In this document: piece by piece, positions 5,490 through 6,665 of the stretch
Layout: the number at the start of each line of letters is the position of its first letter
Position numbering within the stretch: position 1 is the stretch's first letter
Source of the DNA: Anaerolineae bacterium
GTDB taxonomy: Bacteria; Chloroflexota; Anaerolineae; 4572-78; NAK82
Assembly (NCBI GenBank): GCA_030598425.1
Contig: JAUVPY010000157.1
Coordinates: 1-6,665, forward strand
DNA length: 6,665 nt
Direction of reading: 5' to 3'
Made by a program: the position numbers and the translations under genes
The notes under the pieces: generated by a model
Databases searched by the model: none
Told to the model about the DNA's origin: nothing
Seen by the model: only the letters and a program-made list of their open reading frames with translations

Positions 5490-6665
5490 TCACAAATCGG
5501 CGCGCACCGCTTCCAACGCCACCCTCACCTGCGCATACTCGTGCTCGACCTGCGCGACTAGCTCGGCCGCTCCGTCCAAGGTGCCAGCTTTGCCCATGGT
5601 TTCCAGCTCCTGGCACAACTCGGCCAAGGTCGTGGCCCCGAAGTCGTTGCTGCTCGACTTGATCGTATGCGCCGCCCGGCGTAGCTCGGCTGCGTCTCCT
5701 TGTTCCAGCGCCTGGCGCAGGGTGTTCACCAAGGGAGGTGCCTCTTCCAGAAAGCTATCGATCAACTCCCCCAGGAGGGCCGGTTCGCCGCCGACAATCT
5801 CCAGCAACGTTTCCAGGGCCGTCGGATCAAGCACCTGGTGATCTACCATTGTCTGCTCCGCTCCTGTTCCATCAGCCTCTTGCTCTATGGACGGGGGTGC
5901 TTCGGCACTCCCCATCTCCCCATCTCCCCCGTTGGGGCTCTCCCGCTCTCCGAGGGGGCGGACCTTACTCAGCGCCCCCACTAATGCCTCCACCCGGATC
6001 GGCTTGCTCACGTAGTCATCCATACCCGCGGCAAGACACGCCTCACGATCGCCTTCCATAGCGTTGGCCGTCATAGCGACAATGTACGGCCCCTGTTCGC
6101 CAGGCCATTGTTGGCGAATGTGGCGCGTCGCTTCCAGGCCATCCATCTCGGGCATTTGCACGTCCATCAGCACCACGTCATACGCTTGGCGTTCCAGGGC
6201 CTCGACGGCTTCCAGGCCATTGGCGGCCACGTCGGCCCGGTAGCCCAGTCTTTGGAGCAGCATCAGGGCCAGCTTTTGATTGGTGGCGTGGTCTTCGGCT
6301 AACAGGATGCGCAGCGGCAGGCGTTGCCCCATCTCGGTGTCGAAGGCTGACTCGTGTGTGGCCTCCCGTCGCCGGACCCTGGTAGGCTGCCCGGCGAAGA
6401 CGGTCAGTAACGCTTCAAACAGTTGCGAGGGTTTGATCGGCTTGGTCATAAAGGCGGCAAACTCAACCACTTCCAGATCAGCGCCCTGGACGGCGTCCCG
6501 CCCCCCCAACGAGGTTAGCATCACCAAGGGCAGCGCCTCCGCGTCACGCTCTTGGCGTATTTCGGTGGCCAGCATCAGGCCGTCCATCTCCGGCATCTGC
6601 ATATCCAGGATGGCTATGTCAAAAGGGTCACCCCGGCGAATCCAGTCCAGCGCCTCAATGGGCGA
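5490..6665 (-). CDS. Hybrid sensor kinase C-terminal part: receiver, receiver, HPt (5'-truncated by the window edge)
   Basis: The open frame runs to the last base of the window, so the N terminus, presumably sensor and kinase domains, is missing. An internal Met at 6602 is not the start. The visible 391 residues begin inside a first receiver domain: FDIAILDMQMPEMDG has phospho-acceptor D21, then T51 and K75 (MTKPIKPSQL). A second, complete receiver spans about 118-235 with E124-D125, D168 (VVLMDVQMPEMDG), T199 and K221 (VSKPIRVEAL). A Gly/Glu/Pro-rich linker encoded partly by 8-base repeats leads to an HPt domain (about 278-375) with the phosphotransfer motif AHTIKSSSNDFGA, His333. This is the standard layout of BarA/ArcB-like hybrid kinases. 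The HPt could pass phosphate to the receivers encoded by the next two genes. It ends 180 bases before the next gene in the same orientation. Confidence 0.93.
   Translation of the reverse strand, partial: SPIEALDWIRRGDPFDIAILDMQMPEMDGLMLATEIRQERDAEALPLVMLTSLGGRDAVQGADLEVVEFAAFMTKPIKPSQLFEALLTVFAGQPTRVRRREATHESAFDTEMGQRLPLRILLAEDHATNQKLALMLLQRLGYRADVAANGLEAVEALERQAYDVVLMDVQMPEMDGLEATRHIRQQWPGEQGPYIVAMTANAMEGDREACLAAGMDDYVSKPIRVEALVGALSKVRPLGERESPNGGDGEMGSAEAPPSIEQEADGTGAEQTMVDHQVLDPTALETLLEIVGGEPALLGELIDSFLEEAPPLVNTLRQALEQGDAAELRRAAHTIKSSSNDFGATTLAELCQELETMGKAGTLDGAAELVAQVEHEYAQVRVALEAVRADL
5908..5930 (-). repeat. Short tandem repeat of an 8-base unit in the receiver-HPt linker
   Basis: The plus strand reads CTCCCCAT twice and then CTCCCCC, so the message carries nearly three ATGGGGAG units. 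They encode the GGDGEMG part of the linker. A unit of eight bases would shift the frame if one copy were gained or lost; three copies (24 bases) keep it. Confidence 0.7.

Noticed and set aside
6600..6602. ATG at 6602 as the start of the hybrid kinase gene
   Set aside because: The frame stays open to the window edge and the upstream residues (FDIAILD) complete the receiver domain including its phospho-acceptor aspartate.

Overview
The window reads almost entirely from the minus strand. It is G+C-rich and looks like a chromosomal stretch of a free-living bacterium. The gene content suggests Chloroflexota (Anaerolineae-like): a COG1579 zinc-ribbon coiled-coil protein, a cytoplasmic-looking amidase carrying LysM, and a receiver/flavoprotein fusion next to its kinase. 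That assignment rests on gene style only, since there is no rRNA or marker gene here.

Following transcription (right to left), 6665-5490 is the C-terminal part of a large hybrid sensor kinase (receiver, receiver, HPt) that enters from outside the window. After a 180-base gap come two tightly coupled genes. The first (5309-3894) is a histidine kinase with an N-terminal receiver domain and an enlarged helical hairpin region. The second (3878-2217) fuses a receiver domain to a monothiol glutaredoxin/mycoredoxin-like domain and to a thioredoxin-reductase-like flavoprotein that lacks the usual CxxC. Together they look like a phosphorelay whose output is a redox enzyme rather than a transcription factor.

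The stretch 2216-1919 has no credible gene. It is packed with repeats: a 21-base direct repeat around nested hairpins, then a palindromic dispersed element of the 'CATCCTGAGCGCAGCGAA' type. Next comes a good promoter (extended -10 TGTTATAAT), a roughly 158-base structured leader and a strong intrinsic terminator that lies before the coding region. These precede a two-gene operon: the COG1579 protein (1688-987) and, 26 bases later, a protein with a ribbon-helix-helix-like N terminus, a LysM domain and an N-acetylmuramoyl-L-alanine amidase domain. The amidase gene is interrupted by a +1-base shift at a run of six G and leaves the window at its left edge.

The most interesting points are the Cys-poor receiver-redox fusion with its kinase, the promoter-leader-terminator module bracketed by a perfect 13-base direct repeat, and the RHH-LysM-amidase fusion without a signal peptide.
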